A DNA stretch of 64,000 bases from Streptomyces sp. P9-A2. GTDB taxonomy: Bacteria; Actinomycetota; Actinomycetes; Streptomycetales; Streptomycetaceae. The notes under the pieces were generated by a model. That model did not search any database, had not been told where the DNA came from, and saw nothing but the letters and a program-made list of their open reading frames with translations. Every line of letters begins with the position of its first letter. The first letter of the stretch is position 1. Below are positions 52,945-62,049 of the stretch, piece after piece. Location of the stretch: assembly GCF_036634175.1 (NCBI RefSeq), contig NZ_JAZIFX010000001.1, positions 2,976,001 through 3,040,000 of the forward strand. The letters run 5' to 3'. The translations under genes were made by a program, and so were the position numbers.

Positions 52945-54330
52945 CTACGAGACCACTCGCCCGATGCCCTCGTCCCGGCTCTCCGAGGCGCCCCCAGGGG
53001 CCGAGGCGGTCCCCGCTGCCTCGGTGACCCCCACTGCCTCGATGACCCCCGCGGTCTCGGTGGTCCCCACGGTCTCGGTGGTCCCCGCGGTCTCGGTGGT
53101 CCCGGCAACCGACGCACCCCCGGCGGCCGAGACGCCCTGGGCGACGTCCTCCCTCCGATCCGCCCGCACCGCCTGTCCGGCCCGCACCGCCTGTCCTCCC
53201 TGCCCGGCCTGCTCCGCCTGCCCGGTCCGCCTGGCCTGCTCTCCCTGCCCGGCCTGCCCAGCCTGCCCAGCCTGCTCCGCGTACATCTTCGCGATCACGG
53301 CCTCGATGTCCGGCTCCCGCACCGAAAGATCCACCAGCGGATACTCCGCCGCGATCCGCGCCACCAGCGGGGCCGCCGACTCCGCCGCCGGGAACGCCAG
53401 CCACTGCCTCGGCCCCTCCACCCGCACCACCCGCGCGGGCGCCGGCGCGTCGATGGGCGGCATCTCCCGTTCCAGGTCCACCACCAGCGTGCGTTCACTC
53501 TCCCCCGCCCGGTGCAGGCCGGCGAGCGGACCGTCGTACATCAGGCGGCCGTGGTCGATGACCATCACCCGCGAGCACAACTGCTCGATGTCCTGCAGAT
53601 CGTGCGTGGTCAGCAGCACCGTCGTGGCCCGCTCGGCGTTCAACTCCCGTAGGAATTCCCGCACCCTGGTCTTGGAGATGACGTCCAGACCGATGGTCGG
53701 CTCGTCCAGGTACAGCACCTCCGGGTCGTGCAGCAGCGCCGCCGCGATGTCGCCGCGCATCCGCTGCCCCAGGGAGAGTTGCCGTACCGGCGTGTCCAAC
53801 AGGTCGCCCAGATCGAGCAGTTCGACGAGCCTGTCCAGGTTCTTGCGATAACGGGCGTCGGGAATCCGGTACATGCGGTGCATCAGCCGGTACGAGTCGA
53901 GCAGCGGCAGATCCCACCACAGCGTCGTCCGCTGCCCGAACACCACCCCGATACGGTGCGCCAGCCGCGTCCGCTCCCGGCTGGGGTCGATGCCGGCCAC
54001 CCGCAGCCGGCCACCGCTCGGGGTGAGAATCCCGGTCAGCATCTTGATCGTGGTCGACTTGCCCGCGCCGTTCGGCCCGATGTAACCGACCATCTCACCG
54101 CGTGCCACGGAGAACGAGAGCGAGTCCACGGCCCGCACCTGCCGCCGCTCCCGCTTCAGGAATCCGGTCCTCTTCCGCACGTCGAAGACCTTCTCGACCC
54201 CCTCGAGAAGAATGAACTCCCGCTCGTCACCACTCACCCCGCCGCCGCTCACCCCGCCATCGCCATCGCCATCACCGCTGCCGCTGCCGCTGCCGCCATC
54301 ACCCTCGGCATGCGCACTGTCGTCACCCAT
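52945..54330 (-). CDS. ABC transporter ATP-binding protein with low-complexity tails
   Basis: A 461-residue protein from ATG 54330, with GGAGTTAGCC directly before it and the permease stop two bases upstream. YIGPNGAGKSTTIKMLTG (Walker A, about 88), LSLGQRMRGDIAAALLHDPE (signature) and VLYLDEPTIGLD (Walker B) with TTHDLQDIEQL are canonical. Together with two ABC-2 permeases it resembles Streptomyces export systems of unknown substrate. The N-terminus is a Gly/Asp/Ser tail. The last 110 residues carry EQAGQ-type and GTTET(A/V) repeats encoded by 18-bp tandem units near 53030-53110; they are probably disordered. Confidence 0.9.
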   Translation of the reverse strand: MGDDSAHAEGDGGSGSGSGDGDGDGGVSGGGVSGDEREFILLEGVEKVFDVRKRTGFLKRERRQVRAVDSLSFSVARGEMVGYIGPNGAGKSTTIKMLTGILTPSGGRLRVAGIDPSRERTRLAHRIGVVFGQRTTLWWDLPLLDSYRLMHRMYRIPDARYRKNLDRLVELLDLGDLLDTPVRQLSLGQRMRGDIAAALLHDPEVLYLDEPTIGLDVISKTRVREFLRELNAERATTVLLTTHDLQDIEQLCSRVMVIDHGRLMYDGPLAGLHRAGESERTLVVDLEREMPPIDAPAPARVVRVEGPRQWLAFPAAESAAPLVARIAAEYPLVDLSVREPDIEAVIAKMYAEQAGQAGQAGQGEQARRTGQAEQAGQGGQAVRAGQAVRADRREDVAQGVSAAGGASVAGTTETAGTTETVGTTETAGVIEAVGVTEAAGTASAPGGASESRDEGIGRVVS

Positions 54331-54332
54331 GG

Positions 54333-55271
54333 CTAACTCCCTGTACTCCGGTATGAACGCAGCCCCGCCCGCCACGCCAGTCCCGCCAGCGCGCAGCACA
54401 CCACCGCCACCGGCGGTGCCATGAACGCCATCCACTGCGGCAGGTCCAGCGGATACGGCCGCCCCAGCACATAGGACGCGGGCACCCAGTTGACGAAGGC
54501 GAGCGGCAGTACGAACGTCACCCCGCGCACCAGTTCCTGCGCGAACACCACCGGCGGGTACTGCAGCATCGTCTGCCCGCCGTAGGTGAACGCGTTCTGC
54601 ACCTCGGACGCGTCCTGCGCGACGAACTGGAAGGCCGCGCCCCCCACGAACACCGCGCAGAAGATCGCCGCGCCGCTGACCACCGTCACCGGCACCAGCA
54701 GCAGCTTCGGCACCGTCCAGACGATGTCCAGCGAGGCGACGGCCCAGCCGAGGACCAGCAGCCCCTGCAGCACACGCCCGACGCGGCGCAGGGCGAAGCG
54801 GTCCGCGGCGACCTGCGCGAGCACCGGTACCGGCCGCACCAGCAGCGTGTCGAGCGTGCCGTCACGCACCCGGCGCCCCAGCCGGTCCATCGAGCCCAGC
54901 ACCAGATCCGCGATGCCGAACGACACGATGGACAGGCCGTACAGGAAGGCCACCTCGGCCAGGGAGTGGCCGGCCAGCACGTCGACGTGCGAGAACATCA
55001 GCGCGATGCCGACGAAGTCAAGGCCGGTCACCACGACCCCGCCGATGGTCGTCAGTACGAACGACGTCCGGTACACCATGGTCGAACGGATCCACATCCC
55101 CGCGATCAGCCCGTACGCGCGCACCCCCGGCACCAGCCCGGACCCTCCACCGAACCTCCCACCGGACCTCCCACCGGACCTCCGGCCAGGCTGCCCGCCG
55201 GGCTGCCCCCCGGGCTCCTCACCGACCCGGCCGCCGACCCGCCGTCCGACCCGCCCGCCGCCCTCAGCCAC
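54333..55271 (-). CDS. ABC-2 type transporter permease (second subunit)
   Basis: A 312-residue protein. The first 45 residues are Gly/Arg repeats (GGQPGGQPGRRSGGRSGGRF) and may not be translated; an internal start near GVRAYGLIAGMWIRSTM is possible. Six membrane spans follow, among them SFVLTTIGGVVVTGLDFVGI, VAFLYGLSIVSFGIADLVLG and AFMAPPVAVVCCALAGLAW. The family is ABC2_membrane_6 (DUF990-like), working as a heterodimer with the gene upstream. Its start overlaps that gene by 8 bp. Confidence 0.85.
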   Translation of the reverse strand: MAEGGGRVGRRVGGRVGEEPGGQPGGQPGRRSGGRSGGRFGGGSGLVPGVRAYGLIAGMWIRSTMVYRTSFVLTTIGGVVVTGLDFVGIALMFSHVDVLAGHSLAEVAFLYGLSIVSFGIADLVLGSMDRLGRRVRDGTLDTLLVRPVPVLAQVAADRFALRRVGRVLQGLLVLGWAVASLDIVWTVPKLLLVPVTVVSGAAIFCAVFVGGAAFQFVAQDASEVQNAFTYGGQTMLQYPPVVFAQELVRGVTFVLPLAFVNWVPASYVLGRPYPLDLPQWMAFMAPPVAVVCCALAGLAWRAGLRSYRSTGS

Positions 55272-56223
55272 CCTGGACCACCACCCGCCGCGTCGCCGTC
55301 GACTGCAGCAGCCGCCCCGCCACCAGCAGCACCACCGCCCAGCCGCCCTGGAGCGCGAAGACCCGCAGCGCGCTCGTCTCCCCCATCAGGACGTCGGCCG
55401 GCCCCTGGAGCAGCGCCGCCCAGGGCAGCACCCGCACGACCTCGCCGAACGCGCCCGGGAACACGTTCAGCGGCAGCACCAGGCCCGAACAGAGCATCCC
55501 CACGATCATCAGCATCTGCATCGCCCCCGTACCGTCCAGCAGCCAGAACGCGCTCAGCGCCACCAGGTAGCGGATCGCGTAACTGACCACCATCGCGAGC
55601 AGCACCGTCGTCAGGAAGGCGGCCCAGGTCAGCGGATCGTCCGGCAACGCCACCGGGAAGACCGTCACCCCGAACAGGAAGGGGATCACACCCCGCCCCA
55701 GCAGCTGGAACACCGACCGGCCCAGATCCTGCGCCAGCCACCACCCCTGCAGGTCGGCGGGCCGGTACAGATCGATCGCGATGGCACCCGTACGGATCCG
55801 CTCCATCAGCTCGACCTCGAAGCCGCCGCCCTGAATGGCCAGCGTCGCGTACAGCGCCTGCCCCAGCCACACGTACGTGACCGCCTGCGCCTGCCCGTAC
55901 CCCCCGAGGTCCGGCCGCTCGTTCCACAGCGCCAGATAGGTGTACACGAGGATCAGGCCGAAGACGGTGTTGGTGAACACCCCGGCCGCCGTCGCCGCCC
56001 GGTACGTCGCGTACCGCCGGAAACCGCCCACCGCGACCGCCCCGTACAAGCGGACCGACGACCAGACCGACAGCCAGACCGACAACCGGGCCGAGCCTCC
56101 CCCCACAACCGCCTCCGTCCTCGCCTCGCCCGACGCTCTCGCCCGACGCCCTCGCCCAGTGCCCTCGCCCGACGCTCTCGCCGACGCCCAACCGCACGAA
56201 CCTAGTGCCGGCGGCCGACGCAC
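55264..56223 (-). CDS. ABC-2 type transporter permease (first subunit)
   Basis: A 319-residue reading; the first 50 residues (ARASGEGTGRGRRARASGEA) are low-complexity and the true start may be a GTG near VWSSVRLYGAVAVGG. The core has six membrane spans: AATAAGVFTNTVFGLILVYT, YVWLGQALYATLAIQGGGFE, IPFLFGVTVFPVALP, LTTVLLAMVVSYAIRYLVAL and MLMIVGMLCSGLVLPLNVFP among them. First gene of the three-gene export operon. Confidence 0.82.
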   Translation of the reverse strand: MRRPPALGSCGWASARASGEGTGRGRRARASGEARTEAVVGGGSARLSVWLSVWSSVRLYGAVAVGGFRRYATYRAATAAGVFTNTVFGLILVYTYLALWNERPDLGGYGQAQAVTYVWLGQALYATLAIQGGGFEVELMERIRTGAIAIDLYRPADLQGWWLAQDLGRSVFQLLGRGVIPFLFGVTVFPVALPDDPLTWAAFLTTVLLAMVVSYAIRYLVALSAFWLLDGTGAMQMLMIVGMLCSGLVLPLNVFPGAFGEVVRVLPWAALLQGPADVLMGETSALRVFALQGGWAVVLLVAGRLLQSTATRRVVVQGG

Positions 56224-56497
56224 TGCCAGGCATTTTCCGGCTGCCGAGGGCCATACGTGTGAGAAGCCGTACAGCGGTCCGACACGCGCCGCCGACGGGA
56301 ACGGACCGCCGGATGCGACAGTCTTCTACAAGGGGACGCACGCCCCGTACGCGCACGCATCACGCGTACCGGCCGAACCTGCCGTAACAGCCGAACCGGC
56401 CGTTACAGCTTCAACGGCAGGAACAGCGGCAACAGGCAGGAACAGCGGCAATAGCCGTACCCTCGGAAAAAATGCGAAACAGGAGTCCGTGCACGAC

Positions 56498-58837
56498 ATG
56501 AGCGACGAGCCGCAGCCACAGCAGCCCGCCCGGGGCAAGCGCCAGCGCACCGGATGGCGCCGGATCGTCCCCACCTGGCGGATGACGCTCGGCGCCCTCC
56601 TCGCCGGCGCACTCCTGCTCATCGGCGGTTTCTTCCTCGGCTACCACCTCGTGCACATCCCGTCCGCCAACGCCCTCGCGCTCAAGCAGGCCAACGTCTA
56701 CCTGTACACCGACGGCTCCGTCATCGCCCGGGACGGCGAGGTCAACCGGGAGAACGTCGGCCTCGGCCGGATCTCCCAGGACGCGCAGCACGCCATCCTC
56801 GCCGCCGAGGACCGCGACTTCTACACCGAGTCCGCCGTCGACCCCCAGGCCATGCTCCGCGCCGCCTGGAACACCGCCACCGGCAAGGGCAAGCAGTCCG
56901 GCTCCACCATCACCCAGCAGTACGTGAAGAACTACTACCTCCAGCAGGAGCAGACCGTCACCCGCAAGGTGAAGGAATTCTTCATCGCGATCAAACTGGA
57001 CCGCGAACAGAGCAAGGACAAGATCCTCGAGGGCTACCTCAACACCAGCTACTTCGGCCGCAACGCCTACGGCATCCAGGCCGCCGCCCAGGCCTACTAC
57101 GGCATGGACGCCCAGGACCTCGACGCCGGCCGCGCCGCCTACCTCGCCGCCCTGGTCAACGCCCCCAGCCAGTACGACGTCGTCACCCACCCGGAGAACC
57201 GCCCCGCAGCCGAGTCCCGCTGGAACTACGTCCTGGACGGCATGGTCCAGAAGGGCTGGCTGAGCGGAACCGAGCGCGCCGGCCTGAAGTTCCCCCCGCC
57301 CAAGGAGAGCACCAACTCCACCGGCATGTCCGGCCAGCGCGGCTACATCGTGCAGATCATGAAGAACCACCTCGTCCAGAACAAGATCGTGGGCGAGGAG
57401 GAACTCGACACGGGCGGCTACCGCATCACCACCACCCTGCAGAAGGACAAGCAGAACGCCTTCGTCGACGCCGTCAACGACAACCTGATCGACCGGCTCG
57501 ACCAGAAGGAACGCGAGGTCGACACGTACGTCCGCGCGGGCGGCACCGCCATCGAACCGAAGACCGGCAAGGTCCGCGCCATGTACAACGGCATCGACTA
57601 CGTCAAGCAGTACACCCCCAACGCCACCCGCAGGGACTACCAGGTCGGCTCCATCTTCAAACCGTTCGTGTTCACCGCCGCCGTCGAGAACGCGTCCACC
57701 ACCCAGGACGGCCGCCCCATCACCCCCAACACCGTCTACGACGGCACCAACAAACGCCCCGTCCAGGGCTGGTCCGGCGACCTCTACGAACCTGCCAACG
57801 AGGACGACCGCTCGTACGGCGACATCACCGTCCGCGAGGCCACCGACAAGTCCGTCAACGCCGTCTACGCCCAGCTGGCGGTCGACATCGGCTCCGACAA
57901 GGTCCAGCAGACCGCCATCGACCTCGGCCTCCCCTCCACCACGCCCGAACTGACCCCCTCCCCCTCCATCGCCCTCGGCGTGGCCACCGCCAGCACCCTG
58001 GACATGGCCCAGGCCTACGCGACCCTCGCCAACCACGGCGTACACAGCGACGCCGTCCTGATCGAGAAGATCACCAAGGACGGAAAAGAAACAGTGCCGC
58101 TGCCCGAGCCGAAGAAACACCGGGCCGTCAGCCGCGAAGCCGCCGACACCACCACCGCCGTCCTGCGCGGCGTCGTCCAGAACGGCACCGCGACCGCCGC
58201 CCTCGGCGCGGGCCGCCCCGCCGCCGGCAAGACCGGCACCGCGGAGGAGGACAAGGCCGCCTGGTTCGCCGGCTACACCCCCGAACTCGCCACCGTCATC
58301 GCGGTCATGGGCCAGAACCCGGACACCGCCGCACAGGAGAAGCTGTACGGCGCGATGGGACTGCCCCGCGTCAACGGCGGCGGGGCCCCCGCCGAGATCT
58401 GGGCCCAGTTCACCCGGGAGGCACTGGAGGACAAGCCCGTCAGCGCCTTCGACCTCGAACTGCAGCCGGACGCCGAACGGACCGCACCACCGACCGCCGG
58501 CACCGGCTCCCTCCCGCCCACGACCACCCCGGACGACGACACCCCCACCCCCGGACCGGACGAGAACACGGACCGGACCCCGGGCCCGGACGACGGCACC
58601 GGCGAAGGCCGCACCGAAGGCGGCACGAACGAAGGCACCGACGGCGACACCACGACCGGCGGCACGGACGACGGCACCTCCACCGGCGGCACCACGGACG
58701 GAACCACCGGCGGCGGCACCACCGGCGACACCGGCAGCGGCGGAACCGGAGGCAACGGCTCGACCGACGGCGAGAACCCCGGCGCGGGCAGCCGAGGAGG
58801 CCTCACCGGCTTCATCCCACGCCCCCGCGGGGAATGA
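56498..58837 (+). CDS. Class A penicillin-binding protein (bifunctional peptidoglycan synthase)
   Basis: A 779-residue protein from ATG 56498. One membrane span (LGALLAGALLLIGGFFLGYH, about 32-51) anchors it. The GT51 transglycosylase follows (AILAAEDRDFYTE with the catalytic Glu, GSTITQQYVKNYYL, KDKILEGYLNTSYFGRNAYG). The transpeptidase has S-x-x-K at YQVGSIFKPF, S-x-N at DKSVNAVYAQ and K-T-G at AAGKTGTAEEDKAAWF. The last 130 residues are a Thr/Gly/Asp-rich extracellular tail. It polymerises and cross-links peptidoglycan outside the membrane. Followed by a strong palindromic terminator. Confidence 0.93.
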   Translation: MSDEPQPQQPARGKRQRTGWRRIVPTWRMTLGALLAGALLLIGGFFLGYHLVHIPSANALALKQANVYLYTDGSVIARDGEVNRENVGLGRISQDAQHAILAAEDRDFYTESAVDPQAMLRAAWNTATGKGKQSGSTITQQYVKNYYLQQEQTVTRKVKEFFIAIKLDREQSKDKILEGYLNTSYFGRNAYGIQAAAQAYYGMDAQDLDAGRAAYLAALVNAPSQYDVVTHPENRPAAESRWNYVLDGMVQKGWLSGTERAGLKFPPPKESTNSTGMSGQRGYIVQIMKNHLVQNKIVGEEELDTGGYRITTTLQKDKQNAFVDAVNDNLIDRLDQKEREVDTYVRAGGTAIEPKTGKVRAMYNGIDYVKQYTPNATRRDYQVGSIFKPFVFTAAVENASTTQDGRPITPNTVYDGTNKRPVQGWSGDLYEPANEDDRSYGDITVREATDKSVNAVYAQLAVDIGSDKVQQTAIDLGLPSTTPELTPSPSIALGVATASTLDMAQAYATLANHGVHSDAVLIEKITKDGKETVPLPEPKKHRAVSREAADTTTAVLRGVVQNGTATAALGAGRPAAGKTGTAEEDKAAWFAGYTPELATVIAVMGQNPDTAAQEKLYGAMGLPRVNGGGAPAEIWAQFTREALEDKPVSAFDLELQPDAERTAPPTAGTGSLPPTTTPDDDTPTPGPDENTDRTPGPDDGTGEGRTEGGTNEGTDGDTTTGGTDDGTSTGGTTDGTTGGGTTGDTGSGGTGGNGSTDGENPGAGSRGGLTGFIPRPRGE

Positions 58838-59046
58838 GCGCGGGGAGGTCAGCGGGGGCGCGCCCGGGAAGTGGCCCCGGGGTGCGTGAGCACGGGGAGC
58901 GAGCGCCGGAAGTGAGCGCCGGGAGCGACCGCGCCCAGCGCTCAGCCACTCAGTGCCCCGACATCGCCTTCAACCCCACCACGGCGACCACCGACGGCCC
59001 GTCTCGTCGGGGCCCAGTGAGCCCCCACCCCGAAGCCCCGGCCAGA

Positions 59047-59092
59047 ACGGCCGGAAGGGCTGGTGACCATGGTCACCAGCCCTTCCGGCCGT
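59047..59092. terminator. 46-bp perfect palindrome between convergent genes
   Basis: Bases 59047-59092 are a perfect palindrome with centre CCATGG: each half reads ACGGCCGGAAGGGCTGGTG outward-in. It lies between the penicillin-binding protein and GroES-like genes, which converge, and should act as a bidirectional terminator. Confidence 0.85.
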
Positions 59093-59131
59093 CACAACGG
59101 CAACACCGCGACACTCCACGGGCCCACGGAT

Positions 59132-59488
59132 CTACAGGTACAGGCCCGTCGAGTCCTCCGACCCCTCGAACCGGTCCGCGGCCACGGCGTGCAGATCACG
59201 CTCCCGCATCAGCACGTACGCGGTACCCCGCACCTCGACCTCCGCACGGTCCTCCGGGTCGTACAGCACCCGGTCACCCGTCTCCACCGTCCGGACGTTC
59301 TGCCCCACCGCGACGACCTCGGCCCAGGCCAGCCGACGGCCGACCGCCGCCGTCGCGGGAATCAGGATGCCGCCCCCGGACCGCCGCTCGCCCTCACTCG
59401 CGTCCTGCCGCACCAGCACACGGTCGTGCAGCATCCGGATAGGCAGCTTGTCGTGCCGGGGATCGTGCTCGTTCTTCTTCGCGCTCAC
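59132..59488 (-). CDS. GroES/Cpn10-like co-chaperonin
   Basis: A 118-residue protein from ATG 59488. LPIRMLHDRVLVRQDASEGE then RRSGGGILIPATAAVGRRLA match the Cpn10 strand and mobile loop; WAEVVAVGQNVRTVETGDRV and DRAEVEVRGTAYVLMRERDL complete the barrel. It lacks a neighbouring groEL, unlike the canonical groES, and the mobile-loop I-V-L motif is reduced to GILIP, so it is probably a second, specialised paralogue. Confidence 0.85.
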   Translation of the reverse strand: MSAKKNEHDPRHDKLPIRMLHDRVLVRQDASEGERRSGGGILIPATAAVGRRLAWAEVVAVGQNVRTVETGDRVLYDPEDRAEVEVRGTAYVLMRERDLHAVAADRFEGSEDSTGLYL

Positions 59489-59546
59489 GCCTGAAACCTA
59501 CCTGCCTCGGCCACGGATGTACGCGATCGGGTCCGGATCCGGACCC

Positions 59547-59594
59547 GGGTAAGGGTGCGGGTAAGGGTGCGGGTAAGGGTGCGGGTATGGGTAC
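59547..59594 (+). repeat. GGGTAAGGGTGC 12-bp tandem repeat
   Basis: Three exact copies (59547-59582) followed by a variant copy (59583-59594). Intergenic, just after the stop of the DUF3618 gene on the other strand. Confidence 0.85.
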
Positions 59595-59603
59595 GGATAC
59601 GGA

Positions 59604-59966
59604 TCAACGCCTGCGCCGGCGCGACCCCAGAGCCAGCAGCCCCACCACACCCACCACTACCACCACCGCGACCGGCACGACCCGCTCCAGCCGCGGCGCA
59701 CCGTTCAGATCCACGAACTGCGCCTTGACATCACTCACCGCACGATTGACACCGACGTACGCCCTGCCGAGCGTGTGATCGACATGGGAGGCGGCCCTGG
59801 CCTTCGCGTCCCCCACGATCGTCTTCGGATGCACCCGCACGCCGATCTCGTCCAGGGTCTCGGCCAGCACCGCGCGACGGCGCTTGATGTCCGCCTCGAT
59901 CTCCGCCGGGGTTCTGGTGTCCGCCGTGTCCGCCACCGTGTCGCCTCCGAAATCCGCTGAAACCAT
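59604..59966 (-). CDS. DUF3618 membrane protein
   Basis: A 120-residue protein from ATG 59966 (MVSADFGGDTVADTAD). TRTPAEIEADIKRRRAVLAE then TLDEIGVRVHPKTIVGDAKA is the DUF3618 signature (the family consensus is R-x-P-x-E-I-E-x-D-I). A single membrane span near the end (VVPVAVVVVVGVVGLLAL) and a basic tail GSRRRRR. Unknown function, often beside phage-holin-like proteins; not here. A longer frame to 60524 is antisense to the peroxiredoxin gene and rejected. Confidence 0.88.
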   Translation of the reverse strand: MVSADFGGDTVADTADTRTPAEIEADIKRRRAVLAETLDEIGVRVHPKTIVGDAKARAASHVDHTLGRAYVGVNRAVSDVKAQFVDLNGAPRLERVVPVAVVVVVGVVGLLALGSRRRRR

Positions 59967-60089
59967 AAAAGCCGTACCTGTGCCGGACAGTCTGTCAGCT
60001 TCACGCCGCACCGCACGGTCAGGGCACCCGGATACCCTCGATCCCGGCACCCGATCCACCCAGCGTGTACGTACGAGGAGACCAGACCG

Positions 60090-60557
60090 ATGAGCGAACG
60101 CCTCGAGCCCGGAGCCCCGGCCCCCGCCTTCACCCTGCCCGACGCCGACGGCAACGAGGTGTCCCTGGCCGACCACAAGGGCCGCAAGGTCATCGTCTAC
60201 TTCTACCCGGCGGCGCTCACCCCCGGCTGCACCAAGCAGGCCTGCGACTTCACCGACAACCTCGAGCTGCTGACCGGCGCGGGCTACGACGTCATCGGCA
60301 TCTCCCCCGACAAGCCCGAGAAGCTCGCCAAGTTCCGCGAGAAGGAGTCCCTGAAGGTCACCCTCCTCGCCGACCCGGACAAGCAGGTCCTGGAGGCGTA
60401 CGGCGCCTTCGGCGAGAAGAAGCTGTACGGCAAGACCGTCGTCGGCGTGATCCGCTCCACGATCGTCGTCGACGAGGAGGGCAAGGTCGAGCACGCCTTC
60501 TACAACGTCAAGGCGACGGGCCACGTGGCCAAGATCATCAGGGACCTGGGCGTCTGA
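60090..60557 (+). CDS. bcp: Thioredoxin-dependent thiol peroxidase (BCP-type peroxiredoxin)
   Basis: A 155-residue protein from ATG 60090, with GAGGAGAC upstream. VIVYFYPAALTPGCTKQACD holds the peroxidatic cysteine (P-x-x-x-T-P-G-C) and the resolving cysteine five residues later, typical of the alpha BCP subgroup. VIGISPDKPEKLAKFREKES and TVVGVIRSTIVVDEEG complete the fold. It reduces hydrogen peroxide and organic hydroperoxides with thioredoxin. Ends with a strong hairpin. Confidence 0.95.
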   Translation: MSERLEPGAPAPAFTLPDADGNEVSLADHKGRKVIVYFYPAALTPGCTKQACDFTDNLELLTGAGYDVIGISPDKPEKLAKFREKESLKVTLLADPDKQVLEAYGAFGEKKLYGKTVVGVIRSTIVVDEEGKVEHAFYNVKATGHVAKIIRDLGV

Positions 60558-60570
60558 CCCACCCCCTCGC

Positions 60571-60606
60571 GAACGGCCCGCACCGACAACCCGGTGCGGG
60601 CCGTTC
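60571..60606 (+). terminator. Terminator of the bcp gene
   Basis: GAACGGCCCGCACC and GGTGCGGGCCGTTC form a perfect 14-bp stem with an 8-base loop, starting 14 bases after the bcp stop. Confidence 0.85.
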
Positions 60607-60691
60607 CCCGTGTCACGCGTGACCGTCCGATAAACGGTTCGTTACTCCGTACGAGGCCACGAACGGGTGGCCTAGGAACGGAGGGGACTCG

Positions 60692-61327
60692 ATGGGGACG
60701 AGCGCGTACACGAAGGAGCGGCTGGAGGAAGCGGCTCGGGGGGCACGGACGCTGTCGGAGGCGTTGGTGCGGCTGGGGGTGGATCCGAGGAGTCCGACGC
60801 GGGCGTACATCCGGGAGCGGATGAAGAGATTGGGCGTGGGCGTATCTCACTTCGAGCCCGATGCAGTGCGATGGACCAGGGATGTTCTGCAAGCGGCGGT
60901 ATCCACTTCGACCAACATGTGCGAGGTGCTGCGCCGCCTCGGGCTTGAAGTTGTCGGGGGTCATCACACGCACATCAGCCGCCGCATCAAGGCGTACGGC
61001 ATCGACACCTCACACTTTGAAGTGCCGGCCGCGCGTGCCAGGACAGGAGGAAACATCCTCTCCGAGCAGCCGCCGAGTCGAGCCAGACGTGTCGACGGCA
61101 GTCGGCTCAAGCGCGCGATGCTCGAAGCGGGAATGAATGATCACTGCGCCCTGTGTGGGCTGGAGGCCCTGTGGCGGGGAGAGCCACTGCCGCTCGAGGT
61201 CGATCACATCGACGGCAATTGGCGGAACAACCGGCTCGAGAACCTGCGCTTACTCTGCCCCAATTGCCACTCCACAACGGACAGCTACCGAGGGCGTGGC
61301 ACGGAGCGCGCAAGGAGCGGCGCCTGA
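60692..61327 (+). CDS. HNH endonuclease (first of a pair), TTA codon present
   Basis: A 211-residue protein from ATG 60692 with GGAGGGG upstream. The N-terminal 130 residues contain two repeats of a helical module (LSEALVRLGVDPRSPTRAYI; MCEVLRRLGLEVVGGHHTHI) that look like DNA-reading helices. The C-terminal HNH domain is CALCGLEALWRGEP then LPLEVDHIDGNWRNNRLENL and LCPNCHS, with zinc cysteines and metal His/Asn. Codon 187 is TTA (61250-61252), so expression may need bldA. Its stop overlaps the next start (TGATG). Confidence 0.88.
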   Translation: MGTSAYTKERLEEAARGARTLSEALVRLGVDPRSPTRAYIRERMKRLGVGVSHFEPDAVRWTRDVLQAAVSTSTNMCEVLRRLGLEVVGGHHTHISRRIKAYGIDTSHFEVPAARARTGGNILSEQPPSRARRVDGSRLKRAMLEAGMNDHCALCGLEALWRGEPLPLEVDHIDGNWRNNRLENLRLLCPNCHSTTDSYRGRGTERARSGA

Positions 61328-62049
61328 TGGGCAGCGGCACTCTGTACACCCGTGAACGCATGACCGAGGCGGCCACGCGCTGCTCCGACATCGACGAAGT
61401 CATTACCTTCTTCGGCACCCGACCCTACGAAACGCTTCGGCGATACCTGCACAAGCGCTTCGAGCACTACGACATCGACATCTCTCACTTCCGCCACCGG
61501 GGCAGACGCACCATGCGCCGTACGAGGCCCACAAGCAGCGAACTACGCACAGCCGTCGCGGCGTCCACTTCCATGGCTGAGGTCCTGAGCAGCTTGGATC
61601 GCCCCGACAACACCAGCCAGCGCACAATGGTGCGGTCATGGATCGCGGAGGAGCAGCTTTCAACCGCGCACTTCCTGGGGCAGGCTCACCGGCGGGGGAG
61701 GCCGAGCTCCAACCCTCTGAAGAGCGCTGAAGACATCCTGGTCCTGCACAGCGCCGAGCACCGCACGAGAACGCCACAGCTCCGCCGAGCCCTACGCGAG
61801 ATCGGTGTACCCGAACGCTGCGCCACGTGTGGCATCGGGCCCAACTGGCGCGGGATGCCGATGACGCTGGAGGTCGATCACATCAACGGGGATTGGCGGG
61901 ACGATCGGCGCGAGAACTTGCGGCTTCTGTGCCCCAACTGCCACGCGATCACCAGCACGTGGTGCAGGGGAGGCGTCAGGCAACGCACGACCCCCGGTAC
62001 CATGACAGGCACCAGCGGCGGTGGCGCAACGGCGACGCGGCAGACTTAG
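61327..62049 (+). CDS. HNH endonuclease (second of a pair), 3' end inside a tRNA-Leu gene
   Basis: A 240-residue protein from ATG 61327, sharing a base with the previous stop. Same layout as its neighbour: helical repeats (DIDEVITFFGTRPYETLRRY; MAEVLSSLDRPDNTSQRTMV) and an HNH domain CATCGIGPNWRG, MTLEVDHINGDWRDDRREN, LRLLCPNCHAI. The last 11 codons run into the tRNA-Leu gene and the stop codon TAG at 62047-62049 is exactly the tRNA anticodon. The tail (TSGGGATATRQT) after the domain has no apparent function. Sequence similarity to the preceding gene indicates tandem duplication. Confidence 0.85.
   Translation: MGSGTLYTRERMTEAATRCSDIDEVITFFGTRPYETLRRYLHKRFEHYDIDISHFRHRGRRTMRRTRPTSSELRTAVAASTSMAEVLSSLDRPDNTSQRTMVRSWIAEEQLSTAHFLGQAHRRGRPSSNPLKSAEDILVLHSAEHRTRTPQLRRALREIGVPERCATCGIGPNWRGMPMTLEVDHINGDWRDDRRENLRLLCPNCHAITSTWCRGGVRQRTTPGTMTGTSGGGATATRQT

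Noticed and set aside
56554..59442. Plus-strand frame of 962 codons overlapping the penicillin-binding protein
   Set aside because: Frame-shifted shadow with Arg/His/Pro-rich composition; SxxK, SxN and KTG motifs lie in the other frame.
59547..59594. Possible CRISPR-like array
   Set aside because: Direct tandem units without spacers; no CRISPR array or cas gene was seen anywhere in the window.
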